DNA from: Neiella litorisoli
Lineage (GTDB): Bacteria; Pseudomonadota; Gammaproteobacteria; Enterobacterales; Neiellaceae
DNA: 63,771 nt
Direction of reading: 5' to 3'
Assembly (NCBI RefSeq): GCF_014773395.1
Contig: NZ_JACXAF010000028.1
Coordinates: forward strand, 1 to 63,771
The notes beneath the pieces were generated by a model. The model was not told the DNA's origin, ran no database searches, and saw only the letters and a list, made by a program, of their open reading frames with translations. The position numbers were made by a program, and so were the translations under genes. Within the stretch, counting starts at the first letter, position 1. The number at the start of each line of letters is the position of its first letter. Shown here piece by piece: positions 38,378 to 46,880 of the stretch.

Positions 38378-39365
38378 TGGCTTGACCTCCGAAAATAAGT
38401 GGTTTGCTGCGCCTTGCCCACAACACCACTAAAGTGGCGAACAGTAGCGCGGCGCCACCGTTGTGAGCCACCGCAACGGCAATCGGCAAATGGGCAATGA
38501 CATTAATCAGCCCGAGGGAAACTTGCCCGACCAGCAGCAGTGAAAGCCAGATTGAAGCGCCGATGCGGCGCGCTTTAACAAGTTGAAAAATGGCTAAACC
38601 AACAACGATGATAACCACCGCCGCGCCGAAACGATGAAACACATGAATTGTCATTCGTTGTTGGTAATTGTGACGGCCGTATTCATAGCTGCCGTCCGTT
38701 GTCTCCGGCAAGCTAAAGGCGCCTTTGAGATCCAGTCGCTCGCTCCAGCCGGATTCACAAACAGGTAATTCCACACAGGCAGTTGCCGCATAATTGGCGG
38801 ATGTCCAGCCGCCGAGCAAAACTTGCAGCATCACGACAATCAGTGCCACCAGCAAAGTCCGTTTTGCACCTGCCGGCGCCAATGACGTCGTTTGATGGGC
38901 ACGCTTGCTGGCTTGACGCAACCGCGCTGATAACAGACACAACAAGGCAAAAATAGAAAAACCACCGAGTAGATGAGCTAACACCACTAATGGGTTGAGC
39001 TTCATCGTCACCGTCCACATCCCTAGTAGCGCCTGAAAGATCACCAACGCCACTAGGCCAACGGTAAGCCCTCGCACGAACCGGCTATGGCGCCAGCCAC
39101 CAATCGCTAAGCCGACAATCAACAATCCCAAGGCACCGGCCAGATAGCGGTGGATCATCTCATTCCAGGCTTTTTGTGGTTCGACTTGGCGTTCTGGGAA
39201 GGCCTCATTGGCCACATCGATTTGCTCGCCTTGTGGCACACTGAGCAAGCCATAGCAGCCTGGCCAATCGGGGCAACCTAGGCCGGCATCGGTTAATCGT
39301 GTATACGCACCTAACTGGATCACCAAAAAGCTCAATACCACGGCGACAATACTTGCAACGCGCAT
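38370..39365 (-). CDS. ctaA: Heme A synthase
   Basis: CtaA oxidises the C8 methyl of heme O to make heme A. The 331-residue protein has about eight membrane helices, the N-terminal loop with a cysteine pair (CPDWPGCYG, 31-39) and the heme-ligating histidines in EMIHRYLAG and later [17 protein letters not shown] precedes the ATG. A second Cys pair ([10 protein letters not shown]) lies in the matching loop of the C-terminal half. Confidence 0.94.
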   Translation of the reverse strand: MRVASIVAVVLSFLVIQLGAYTRLTDAGLGCPDWPGCYGLLSVPQGEQIDVANEAFPERQVEPQKAWNEMIHRYLAGALGLLIVGLAIGGWRHSRFVRGLTVGLVALVIFQALLGMWTVTMKLNPLVVLAHLLGGFSIFALLCLLSARLRQASKRAHQTTSLAPAGAKRTLLVALIVVMLQVLLGGWTSANYAATACVELPVCESGWSERLDLKGAFSLPETTDGSYEYGRHNYQQRMTIHVFHRFGAAVVIIVVGLAIFQLVKARRIGASIWLSLLLVGQVSLGLINVIAHLPIAVAVAHNGGAALLFATLVVLWARRSKPLIFGGQANG

Positions 39366-39441
39366 AATTACTCCACTTCTACTGTTGTCCCGCTAGCCAC
39401 CAAGGCCATGGGATGTCCTTTTGCTCATCCGCTGATGCTCA

Positions 39442-39975
39442 TTAACCGATCCGCGATAATTTCAGCATTTTGTACAAATCCGCTTTCACCCCTCGGCCTT
39501 GCTCGGCAATTTGCTCGCGCTCAGCGCCAGCTTGCAATGGCGGATAAGTCAGCATGACATGGCCCAGAGGATCCATAATCAGAATAGTGCCGGCTGCCGC
39601 CCAGCGCTCTGGTAAGTTGCTAAGTTGTGAGCGCCAAAACAATTGTTGGCCGGTTTGGCTCGGTGCTTGTGCTCCAACTGACAGCACAACAACCCGTTGT
39701 TGATACTGTCCCAAGGTGGTTTTGATCCGCTGCAGGTAGCTTTGAGTTGCATCGCATTGCTGCTGACAAATGCCAATCAAAGCCCAGCTGTTGTGCCATT
39801 GCTGCTGGCGCCATTCGGCCCGCTGCAGGGGTGGCATCACCATTTGACCATGGGAAGTGACGCCGCCATTAAACCAGCCTTGCTTCAGGATCAATAACGC
39901 CACCAGCACTGGCGCTGCAAAAGCCAATAGCACCAATAGAAAAGTGCGCCGAGAAGCGGCTTGTTTGGTTGTCAT
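39442..39975 (-). CDS. Sco-like membrane-anchored protein of the oxidase operon
   Basis: The 177-residue protein has a membrane anchor (about 11-31) and a soluble thioredoxin-like domain. GICQQQC (C70 and C74) has the CxxxC spacing of Sco copper sites, and ILIMDPLGHVML parallels the VLINPNGHIHG strand of the true Sco protein encoded 2.5 kb downstream. I find no histidine at the place where Sco has VDHSAS. It overlaps surf1 by 4 bp (ATGA) and precedes ctaA. Related proteins occur next to surf1 in other gammaproteobacterial oxidase clusters, without a known role. A redox or copper-transfer role in oxidase assembly is an inference. Confidence 0.65.
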   Translation of the reverse strand: MTTKQAASRRTFLLVLLAFAAPVLVALLILKQGWFNGGVTSHGQMVMPPLQRAEWRQQQWHNSWALIGICQQQCDATQSYLQRIKTTLGQYQQRVVVLSVGAQAPSQTGQQLFWRSQLSNLPERWAAAGTILIMDPLGHVMLTYPPLQAGAEREQIAEQGRGVKADLYKMLKLSRIG

Positions 39976-40700
39976 CCATCCCCCTTTGCGTTTTTACGCA
40001 CATGACGCCATAAAAAAACCAGCATCAAGATCAACACAGCCACAGCCATTGAATACCACTGCAAGGCGTATCCGTAATGTTTTTCCGGCCCCATATTGAA
40101 CCATTGCCACTGGCGCGGCAGGCCCCAATTCTCTTTTTCATCAAGCAATACCAGCCAAGGCTGCAATGGCATCGCGAGCTGTTCGGCAAGCAACGATGGC
40201 TGATCGGCCTGACTGCGGATCACCGATCCTCGCTGTTCAAACAAGTAGCGCTGATCCAGTAATGGTTGAGCGCTGGTCAGCTTGATTTGTCCCCGCAACC
40301 GAACTTGCTGCGGCATCGGAGGTAGCTCAGGCCACTGATCGCGAGAGAGTGCTGCTGGCACCCAACCCAAGTTGACCAGAAAGGCAATTTGATGGTGTGT
40401 TACTGGCACCAACAATTGATAGCCGACCTTGCCGTTGTGAATTTTGTTGTCGAGTAAAATTCGCCAATTTGGATCCACCTCGACCTTTAACAACACTGGC
40501 AAACCATGCAGCTGCGACGCTGGCGTTGCCAAAATCTGAGATAGATCCGCTGGCAGTCGAAGCCGTTGCTGCTCCAACTGTTCGACCAACTGTTGCTTAT
40601 GTGCGCCACGCTCTGTTTGCCAAATACCAAGCTTGACCAACCCAGCAAACACCAGCATGGTAAAGACTGAAAAACTGATGATTCGCCAATCAAACCGCAT
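39972..40700 (-). CDS. SURF1 family cytochrome oxidase assembly protein
   Basis: SURF1 proteins assist heme A insertion into oxidase subunit I. The 242-residue protein has a membrane helix near each end (about 8-24 and 213-231), the conserved LGIWQTERGAHKQ after the first helix, and WRILLDNKIHNGKVGYQLLVP and LVNLGWVPA segments. The ATG has AAGG about 10 nt upstream. It lies between ctaE and ctaA. Confidence 0.92.
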   Translation of the reverse strand: MRFDWRIISFSVFTMLVFAGLVKLGIWQTERGAHKQQLVEQLEQQRLRLPADLSQILATPASQLHGLPVLLKVEVDPNWRILLDNKIHNGKVGYQLLVPVTHHQIAFLVNLGWVPAALSRDQWPELPPMPQQVRLRGQIKLTSAQPLLDQRYLFEQRGSVIRSQADQPSLLAEQLAMPLQPWLVLLDEKENWGLPRQWQWFNMGPEKHYGYALQWYSMAVAVLILMLVFLWRHVRKNAKGDG

Positions 40701-40735
40701 ACAACCAAACCTTCATTCAGACACGAGGAAACCGC

Positions 40736-40963
40736 ATGCATTGGCTACTCAAAGCATTGATCGTGATTCTCCTTGTCTCTGTGATTGTTAATTTGGCGCT
40801 GGCCTTGAAACAGATGTTGGCGACGTCGAAGTCAGCCGAACGACCACAAAAATCAATGTCGAGCTACATCGGTCGGCGACTCATATTCTCCGCCGCTATT
40901 TTGCTGCTACTGTTGCTGTTCGCTGCCAGTGGCAACATCGCCTTCAACCCTCGTCCTTACTAA
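40736..40963 (+). CDS. DUF2909 two-helix membrane protein
   Basis: The 75-residue protein has two hydrophobic segments (about 4-25 and 49-67) joined by a short basic loop with SYIGRRLIFS, which fits the DUF2909 family often found beside oxidase genes. It is the only plus-strand gene within the oxidase cluster. Its stop codon overlaps the ctaE stop by 4 bp and its start is divergent from surf1. GAGGAAACCGC gives a good ribosome binding site. Function is unknown. Confidence 0.8.
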   Translation: MHWLLKALIVILLVSVIVNLALALKQMLATSKSAERPQKSMSSYIGRRLIFSAAILLLLLLFAASGNIAFNPRPY

Positions 40964-41835
40964 AGCACGTATACAAAGACAAACAGGCACAACCAAACCA
41001 CATCAACAAAATGCCAATACCAACTGCCTGCCATAAAGGCGAACTGCTGATCCTTGCTGAAATGGCCTTTAATCACTCGGCCGAATAACACAATCAGAAT
41101 GATGGTCCCCAAGGTGACATGCATGCCGTGAAAACCGGTCAATAAGAAAAAGGTATTGCCATAGACTCCCGCATCTAAGGTCAAACCCATTTCGACATAC
41201 GCATGGATGTATTCTTCAACTTGCAGAAATAAGAAGCCCACACCAAGCAGTATGGTAATGAGTAACCACGCGGTTAAAGCCGTACGCTTGCCCTGCTCTA
41301 AGCTGACATGGGCAACATGTAAGGTAATCGATGAAATGAGCAAGATAATGGTGTTGTATAGGGGTAAGCCAGACCAGCCCATCGCCTGAGTTTCGCCGCC
41401 ATCAGGCATTTTAATCAAAGGCCAATGGGCCGAAAATTCTGGCCACAGCACAGCGTGGGTCATTTCGTTGTTGCCAGCACCGCCGAGCCACGGCACCGCA
41501 ATCATGCGGGCATAAAAGAGAGCACCAAAAAACGCCGCGAAAAACATCACTTCTGAGAAGATAAACCAACTCATGCCTTGGCGAAATGAGCGATCCATCT
41601 GTTCGCTGTACAACCCAGACATTGATTCATGAATCACATTGCCAAACCAGCCGATCAGCATGATGATCAGCAAGGTTGCACCAGCCAGTAAGATCCAATG
41701 GCCACTGCCACCTTCCTGACTCATTTGCTGCACCGATGTGCCAGCACCAACCGCAATAAGAAATAGCGCGATGGCTCCAACAATGGGCCACGGACTCTGG
41801 GCAGGCACATAGTATTTCTGGTATTGCTGACTCAT
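40960..41835 (-). CDS. ctaE: Cytochrome c oxidase subunit III
   Basis: The 291-residue membrane protein has the seven-helix layout of subunit III and conserved segments FIFSEVMFFAAFFGALFYA (about 90-108), LTGFHGMHV and SWYWHFVDVVWL. GAGGAC precedes the ATG. It follows ctaG in the operon order ctaC-ctaD-ctaG-ctaE, as usual for aa3 oxidases of proteobacteria. Confidence 0.96.
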   Translation of the reverse strand: MSQQYQKYYVPAQSPWPIVGAIALFLIAVGAGTSVQQMSQEGGSGHWILLAGATLLIIMLIGWFGNVIHESMSGLYSEQMDRSFRQGMSWFIFSEVMFFAAFFGALFYARMIAVPWLGGAGNNEMTHAVLWPEFSAHWPLIKMPDGGETQAMGWSGLPLYNTIILLISSITLHVAHVSLEQGKRTALTAWLLITILLGVGFLFLQVEEYIHAYVEMGLTLDAGVYGNTFFLLTGFHGMHVTLGTIILIVLFGRVIKGHFSKDQQFAFMAGSWYWHFVDVVWLCLFVFVYVL

Positions 41836-41847
41836 TGCATCGTCCTC

Positions 41848-42426
41848 TTACTTGGCCATCGCAACTTCGGCGCTTGAGTTATTGTCATGTTCGGTGATGT
41901 CGTACAAGGTATAAGCCAAGGTCAAAGTACCAATTTCCTTTGGCATATCTGGCGCAATGTAAAATTGCATTGGCATGACTTTCCGCTCGCCCGGTTGTAG
42001 CGGTTGCTGGTTAAAACAAAAACATTCGAGCTTTCTTAGGTATTGCGCACCGAGCCCCGGCGATACTGAAGGGATGGCCTGCGCAACCACGGCTTTATTC
42101 GTTGGATTTTCAACAATGAATTCGACCTGAGTCATGACCCCAGGGTTGACTTGAATCGTTGATAACTGTGACTCAAACGGCCAGCTCACGCCTTTGGCAT
42201 TGCGGGTCATAAATTGAACCCGTACCTGCCGTTGCAAATCGGCTTCGATCGCCACCACTTGAACCGCTTCGTCATTGGTTTTGCCATTCAGTCCGGTGAT
42301 TTCACAAAACACGTCATAAAGCGGCACCAGGGCAAAGCCAAAACCAAACATCGCCACAACCACCAGCACCAAGCGGCCGGCAAGTTTGCCGTGATTTGGC
42401 TGCGCCACCTGCTGGTTGCTACTCAT
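41848..42426 (-). CDS. ctaG: Cytochrome c oxidase assembly protein CtaG/Cox11
   Basis: CtaG delivers copper to the CuB site of subunit I. The 192-residue protein has an N-terminal membrane helix (about 16-36), LYDVFCEITGLNGK after it, and the copper-binding LECFCFNQQPL motif (CFC). Its ATG overlaps the ctaD stop (ATGA), so the two are translationally coupled. Confidence 0.96.
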   Translation of the reverse strand: MSSNQQVAQPNHGKLAGRLVLVVVAMFGFGFALVPLYDVFCEITGLNGKTNDEAVQVVAIEADLQRQVRVQFMTRNAKGVSWPFESQLSTIQVNPGVMTQVEFIVENPTNKAVVAQAIPSVSPGLGAQYLRKLECFCFNQQPLQPGERKVMPMQFYIAPDMPKEIGTLTLAYTLYDITEHDNNSSAEVAMAK

Positions 42427-44015
42427 TTGATGACCGGTGGCGTTTCAAAGGTGTGATAAGGTGCGGGCGACGGCACTGTCCATTCAAGCCCTTCTGCGCC
42501 CTCCCACGGTTTGGCCTCAGCTTTCTCACCACCGCGTGCTGCTTTAACAATCACCGCAAGGAAGATCAGTTGTGATAAACCGAAGGCAAAACCACCGATG
42601 GAAACAATCTGATTAACATCAGCAAACTGCAATGCATAATCAGGAATGCGCCGTGGCATCCCCGCCAAACCGAGGAAATGCATCGGGAAAAACAGAATGT
42701 TGACCGAGATAAGCGAGCACCAGAAATGGGCTTTGGCAAGGAATTCGTCAAACATGTAGCCAGTCCACTTTGGCAACCAGTAGTAGGCGGCGGCATAAAT
42801 CGAGAAAATAGCGCCACTGACTAACACATAATGGAAGTGAGCGACGACGAAGTAAGTGTCGTGGTATTGGAAGTCGACCGGTGTAATTGCCAGCATTAAT
42901 CCGCTGAAGCCACCGATGGTGAACAGAATGACAAATGCCAATGCGAACAACATCGGCACCTCAAATGTCATCGCGCCGCGCCACATGGTTGCCACCCAGT
43001 TGAATACTTTCACGCCGGTCGGCACCGCAATTAGCATGGTGCAGTACATGAAAAATAATTCACCAAATAATGGCATGCCGGTGGTAAACATATGGTGAGC
43101 CCAGACGATAAAGCTCAGTCCCGCAATTGACGCTGTTGCGTACACCATCGATGCGTAGCCAAACAAGGGCTTGCGAGCAAAAGCTGGAATGATCGCCGAG
43201 ACGATGCCGAATGACGGCAAAATCATGATGTACACTTCTGGATGGCCGAAGAACCAAAAGATGTGCTGGAACATCACCGGGTCACCACCACCGGCGGCAT
43301 CAAAAAAGCTTGTTCCAAAATATTTATCGGTCAAAACCATGGTCACCACACCAGCGAGAACTGGCATTACGGCAATCAACAAAAATGCAGTGATCAGCCA
43401 GGTCCAGACAAACAACGGCAATTTCATCCATGTCATCCCCGGTGCACGCAGATTAACGATTGTGACAATGACGTTGATGGCACCCATGATCGACGAGATA
43501 CCCATGATATGGACCGCAAACACAAACAGCGCCGTGCTGTCATTGGAATACGTGGTCGAGAGCGGCGCATAGAAGGTCCAACCAAACGCTGGGCCACCGC
43601 CTTCCATGAACAAGGAGGCAAGTAGGATGGCGAATGCGAACGGTAGAATCCAGAATGACCAGTTGTTCATTCGCGGCAACGCCATGTCAGGCGCACCAAT
43701 CATCATTGGAATCATCCAGTTCGCCAGCCCTGTGAAGGCCGGCATTACCGCACCAAACACCATGATCAGTCCATGCACCGTGGTCATTTGGTTGAAAAAG
43801 TTTGGCTCCACCAGTTGCAGTCCCGGCTGAAATAGCTCTGCACGGATCACCATGGCCATGGCACCACCGACCAGAAACATGGTGAACGCAAAAATCAGGT
43901 ACAAGGTGCCAATATCTTTGTGGTTGGTAGTCAGCAACCAGCGCATCAGTCCTTTGGGTGCATGATGATGATCATGGCTGTCGTGATCGAGTGTTTGGTC
44001 AGTCACTGATGACAT
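42423..44015 (-). CDS. ctaD: Cytochrome c oxidase subunit I
   Basis: The 530-residue protein is the catalytic heme-copper subunit with twelve membrane helices. Seen are the heme a ligand region TTVHGLIMVFG, the CuB/heme a3 signature WFFGHPEVYIMILP, the K-channel/CuB histidine region around VWAHHMFTTG and the second heme histidines in HDTYFVVAHFHYVL. AAGGA precedes the ATG. A His/Asp-rich N-terminus (HDSHDHHH) comes before the first helix. Confidence 0.97.
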   Translation of the reverse strand: MSSVTDQTLDHDSHDHHHAPKGLMRWLLTTNHKDIGTLYLIFAFTMFLVGGAMAMVIRAELFQPGLQLVEPNFFNQMTTVHGLIMVFGAVMPAFTGLANWMIPMMIGAPDMALPRMNNWSFWILPFAFAILLASLFMEGGGPAFGWTFYAPLSTTYSNDSTALFVFAVHIMGISSIMGAINVIVTIVNLRAPGMTWMKLPLFVWTWLITAFLLIAVMPVLAGVVTMVLTDKYFGTSFFDAAGGGDPVMFQHIFWFFGHPEVYIMILPSFGIVSAIIPAFARKPLFGYASMVYATASIAGLSFIVWAHHMFTTGMPLFGELFFMYCTMLIAVPTGVKVFNWVATMWRGAMTFEVPMLFALAFVILFTIGGFSGLMLAITPVDFQYHDTYFVVAHFHYVLVSGAIFSIYAAAYYWLPKWTGYMFDEFLAKAHFWCSLISVNILFFPMHFLGLAGMPRRIPDYALQFADVNQIVSIGGFAFGLSQLIFLAVIVKAARGGEKAEAKPWEGAEGLEWTVPSPAPYHTFETPPVIK

Positions 44016-44027
44016 AAATACTATTCC

Positions 44028-45164
44028 TTAATCAGCTGCATTCTTGCGCGCTTGTACATCAGCCGCCTGAATCAATTCACCGGTGTTGTTACCCCAAGCA
44101 TTCCTCTCGTAAGTGACAACAGCGGCCAACTCTTTGAGAGATAACTGCTTGCCGTAACCTGCCATCGCTGTGCCTGCTTTACCGTGTAGCACGATGTCGA
44201 TATGGCCTTGCCGATCTTGGGTAACCATTTCGCTGCCAGCCAACGCCGGAAACATACCAGGCAAGCCTTGGCCATTGGGCTGATGGCATGCCGAGCAAAA
44301 CTGATCATAGGTACGCTTACCTAAGTCCATTAATTCTTGTTCGGATAATTGCATGGCCAACAGGCGCTGCTCTTCAGCTTCGCGAGCTTGCTGTTTCGCA
44401 ACTTGTTCGGCGAGCCATGCATCAAATTCAGCCTGCTCTTTGGCGATGACCACAACCGGCATAAAACCGTGGTCTTTGCCACACAGCTCGGCGCATTGAC
44501 CGCGGTAAATTCCCGGCTTAGGTACATTGGTCCAAGCTTCGTTAATAAACCCCGGATTAGCGTCTTTTTTTACTGCAAATTCCGGTACCCACCAAGAATG
44601 GATGACATCATCGGATGTCATTAAGAAGCGCACTTTGGTGTTGGTTGGGATCACCAGTGGACGGTCAACTTCCAATAAGTAGTTTTCGCCCTTGGCGAGC
44701 TTGTTTTCGATTTGCTTTTTCGGTGTGGCCAGTACGCTGTAGAACTCAAGATCGTGTTCAAAATATTTGTAATGCCACTTCCATTGGCTGCCGGTGACTT
44801 GGATGGTTAATTCGGCATCATCGGAATTTTCCATCGCGATTAATGTCTTGGTCGCAGGGATTGCCATGCCAATCAAAATCATAAAGGGGATGGCAGTCCA
44901 CAGGATTTCGACTTTGGTGCTCTCGTGGAAGTTTGCTGGTTTTACGCCGCGCGATTTTCGGTGCCGAACAATTGAATAGAACATGGCGCCAAAGACGATA
45001 AAACCGATGATGCAGCAGATATAAAAGATGGTCATGTGCAGATCATAAACCTGCCCACTAATATCAGTCACTCCCTGACTGAGGTTCAGTGGCATGTCTT
45101 TGGCCTGACTTGGAATTGTCACCAATGCAGCTAGCCAACACAGCCCGATTTTTTTCAAATCCAC
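44028..45164 (-). CDS. ctaC: Cytochrome c oxidase subunit II with C-terminal cytochrome c domain
   Basis: The 378-residue precursor has a signal sequence, two membrane helices (about 43-64 and 87-107), the CuA domain with H189 (HSWW), C224, C228 and H232 (CAELCGKDHGFM) and a C-terminal cytochrome c domain with CSACH (C290, C293, H294). The fused heme domain makes this a caa3-type oxidase, with electrons entering through the attached cytochrome. The start is GTG at 45164 with GGAGG 7 nt upstream. It opens the oxidase operon. Confidence 0.96.
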   Translation of the reverse strand: MDLKKIGLCWLAALVTIPSQAKDMPLNLSQGVTDISGQVYDLHMTIFYICCIIGFIVFGAMFYSIVRHRKSRGVKPANFHESTKVEILWTAIPFMILIGMAIPATKTLIAMENSDDAELTIQVTGSQWKWHYKYFEHDLEFYSVLATPKKQIENKLAKGENYLLEVDRPLVIPTNTKVRFLMTSDDVIHSWWVPEFAVKKDANPGFINEAWTNVPKPGIYRGQCAELCGKDHGFMPVVVIAKEQAEFDAWLAEQVAKQQAREAEEQRLLAMQLSEQELMDLGKRTYDQFCSACHQPNGQGLPGMFPALAGSEMVTQDRQGHIDIVLHGKAGTAMAGYGKQLSLKELAAVVTYERNAWGNNTGELIQAADVQARKNAAD

Positions 45165-45182
45165 CTAACGTCCTCCAAATCC

Positions 45183-45235
45183 ATACCGGCACGGTATAGC
45201 GGTGAAAACGCAGACGGCATAACGAAGATTCGTTA
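45183..45235. promoter_or_regulatory. Two operator-like palindromes upstream of ctaC
   Basis: ATACCG-GCA-CGGTAT (45183-45197) and TAACGAA-GA-TTCGTTA (45220-45235) are perfect inverted repeats located 19 and 56 bp upstream of the ctaC GTG. I do not recognise either as the site of a known regulator. Their place in the leader or promoter of the oxidase operon makes them candidates for control of oxidase expression. No convincing -35/-10 pair could be fixed here. Confidence 0.45.
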
Positions 45236-45413
45236 CCACGTTTTTTATCGCGATGCTTTTTAGAATTAATGCAAGTATCCGGATCAGTCCAGCGATCCAA
45301 CCCGCAGATTGTTAAATTTTAATTTAGGATTCAATTAGATAGAGCATAAGCACTAATAAATACAAAGTGCCAACCTGCTGAATTTGATATGTTTTTAATT
45401 TTTTTTGATTTAA

Positions 45414-45446
45414 AACAATTTTTTAACATTGTTTTAAAAAATTGTT
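45414..45446. repeat. Perfect 13-bp AT-rich inverted repeat
   Basis: AACAATTTTTTAA (45414-45426) and TTAAAAAATTGTT (45434-45446) are exact inverted copies around CATTGTT. On the minus strand it lies 57 bp downstream of sulA and about 250 bp upstream of ctaC. It could be a weak terminator, or a cruciform or binding site in an easily melted region. Confidence 0.5.
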
Positions 45447-45503
45447 AGAAAGGTGATCTAGTTCTCTTGCCCGACTACACACTGGGCAAGTGCACTTCGC
45501 AAA

Positions 45504-46112
45504 TTAATGCAGGCAATGTTGATAGTTAGCTAACTGATTGTTTTCTTTGGTTGGAATATCGATACGAGTAACATTGGCAGCGTGTTGGTGAAGGACAATG
45601 TTAGGCCAGCTCAGCGGTTGATGAGATGCCTCGCCTTTGGGAAATACAAAACTAAGCGCTTTGGTGCCGCGAGCGGCTAACTTTAGTCGCTTAATGTCAC
45701 GCCCAGTGAGCTCATCGGTCCATGTCAAAATACAAGCGGCATTATTTTTAACCAGAGCTTGCTCCGCTGCCCAAAGGGTATCGAAATCGTCATTACCATG
45801 GACCACTAACAGCCGGCTTCGGTCGACATCAGCCATTTGCGCAATGGCATCCAATGCCGCTTTCGGTGGCTTTAGCAGGATCAGCCAACCGGTATCGTGG
45901 CTGAGCTTAGTCAACGCCGGCTCAAGCGACTGTAAAAGTTGTTGTTGGCCATGTGCTGACATTTCGTAAATCACCTCGCTTTGCCAACCTCCGGCAGGGA
46001 GCTGCTGATTTAAGGCTTCGTGGCCAGTTGCAATGCAGCATTTGGGAGTGCCAGTTGCCGAAACCTGCCAGACACCTGGGTGCTTCACCCGTTGTTCGGC
46101 GAATTGCTTCAT
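45504..46112 (-). CDS. sulA: SulA-like SOS cell division inhibitor
   Basis: SulA blocks FtsZ assembly during DNA damage. The 202-residue product has the SulA-type core: [27 protein letters not shown] and [10 protein letters not shown]. The family is a RecA-like fold without a P-loop. The ATG at 46112 overlaps the lexA TGA and has GGAG 7 nt upstream; another ATG at 46118 sits too close to that site. Co-transcription with lexA puts it under the two SOS boxes. This lexA-sulA pairing is found in Pseudomonas and Shewanella, whereas E. coli sulA is elsewhere. Confidence 0.85.
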   Translation of the reverse strand: MKQFAEQRVKHPGVWQVSATGTPKCCIATGHEALNQQLPAGGWQSEVIYEMSAHGQQQLLQSLEPALTKLSHDTGWLILLKPPKAALDAIAQMADVDRSRLLVVHGNDDFDTLWAAEQALVKNNAACILTWTDELTGRDIKRLKLAARGTKALSFVFPKGEASHQPLSWPNIVLHQHAANVTRIDIPTKENNQLANYQHCLH

Positions 46113-46741
46113 AACCATTCTCCATTACGGATAACACCAACTGCTAACCCTTCAATTGAAAAGTGCTGATGGCGAAGATCCACTTCAATTGGATCAAATT
46201 CAGGGTTCTCGGCTAACAACAGTACCTTATGGCCATTTTGCTGAAGCCGTTTAACCGTCACGTCTTCTTCGACTCGGGCCACGACTACCTGACCATTTCT
46301 GGCGACTTGAGTGCTGTGCACTGCGAGTAAATCACCATCGAGGATGCCGATATCCTTCATGCTTTCGCCGTTAACACGGAGCAAGAAATCGGCTTGAGGC
46401 CGGAACAAATTAGGGTCTACCGCATAGTGAGATTCGACATGCTCTTGCGCCAGAATCGGCTCACCAGCAGCAACCTGACCAATCAGCGGCAGACCTTGTT
46501 CATCGTTGGCAGCTTCTTCCAACAATAACCGGATACCACGGGAGGTACCCGGGAGAATTTCGATCACACCTTTGCGAGCCAGCGCTTTTAGATGCTCTTC
46601 TGCTGCATTGGGACTTTTGAAGCCAAGTTGGCGGGCAATTTCGGCTCGCGTTGGCGGCATTCCTGTTGCTTCGATCGTATCTTTGATCAGTTGGTAAATT
46701 TCAGCCTGTCGCGGCGTTAAAGGTCGCATTGAAGTTGCCAT
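46109..46741 (-). CDS. lexA: SOS repressor LexA
   Basis: The 210-residue protein has the winged-helix DNA-binding domain ([21 protein letters not shown]), the self-cleavage bond A92-G93 in GQVAAGEP, catalytic S127 in GESMKD and K164 in DVTVKR. It may start at M1 (46741) or at M5 (46729, MRPLTPRQ, like the E. coli MKALTARQ); a weak AGG upstream favours M1. Two LexA boxes lie directly upstream, as for E. coli lexA, so it is autoregulated. Confidence 0.97.
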   Translation of the reverse strand: MATSMRPLTPRQAEIYQLIKDTIEATGMPPTRAEIARQLGFKSPNAAEEHLKALARKGVIEILPGTSRGIRLLLEEAANDEQGLPLIGQVAAGEPILAQEHVESHYAVDPNLFRPQADFLLRVNGESMKDIGILDGDLLAVHSTQVARNGQVVVARVEEDVTVKRLQQNGHKVLLLAENPEFDPIEVDLRHQHFSIEGLAVGVIRNGEWL

Positions 46742-46747
46742 ATTTAT

Positions 46748-46803
46748 GCCTGTTTATCTATACAGTACCACTGTACAGTAATACAGTATTTTTTGATTGG
46801 CAA
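46748..46803 (-). promoter_or_regulatory. lexA promoter with two LexA (SOS) boxes
   Basis: Two sites fit CTGT-N8-ACAG: 46771-46786 and 46750-46765, the latter ending 9 bp before the lexA ATG. On the minus strand TTGCCA (46803-46798) and TACTGT (46780-46775) are 17 bp apart, placing the -10 inside the upstream box, so bound LexA would exclude RNA polymerase. plsB lies in the other direction, with its start about 95 bp away. Confidence 0.9.
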
Positions 46804-46880
46804 GTAAAAAGCTTTCATCCATTTGTATTTAGCCTTTGTTATACTCCGCAACTAGCTTTTATTTGCCAGTTCCAAGAACC

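Larger units (their letters stand above)
45165..45503. other. Gene-free AT-rich interval between sulA and ctaC
   Basis: This 339-bp gap has no plausible gene. Its middle (about 45300-45450) is very AT-rich. It holds the two palindromes near ctaC, a 13-bp AT-only inverted repeat (45414-45446) and, close to sulA, CTTGCCC/GGGCAAG (45466-45472 and 45484-45490), which may be the 3' hairpin of the lexA-sulA transcript. The oxidase promoter must lie in this interval. Confidence 0.6.
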
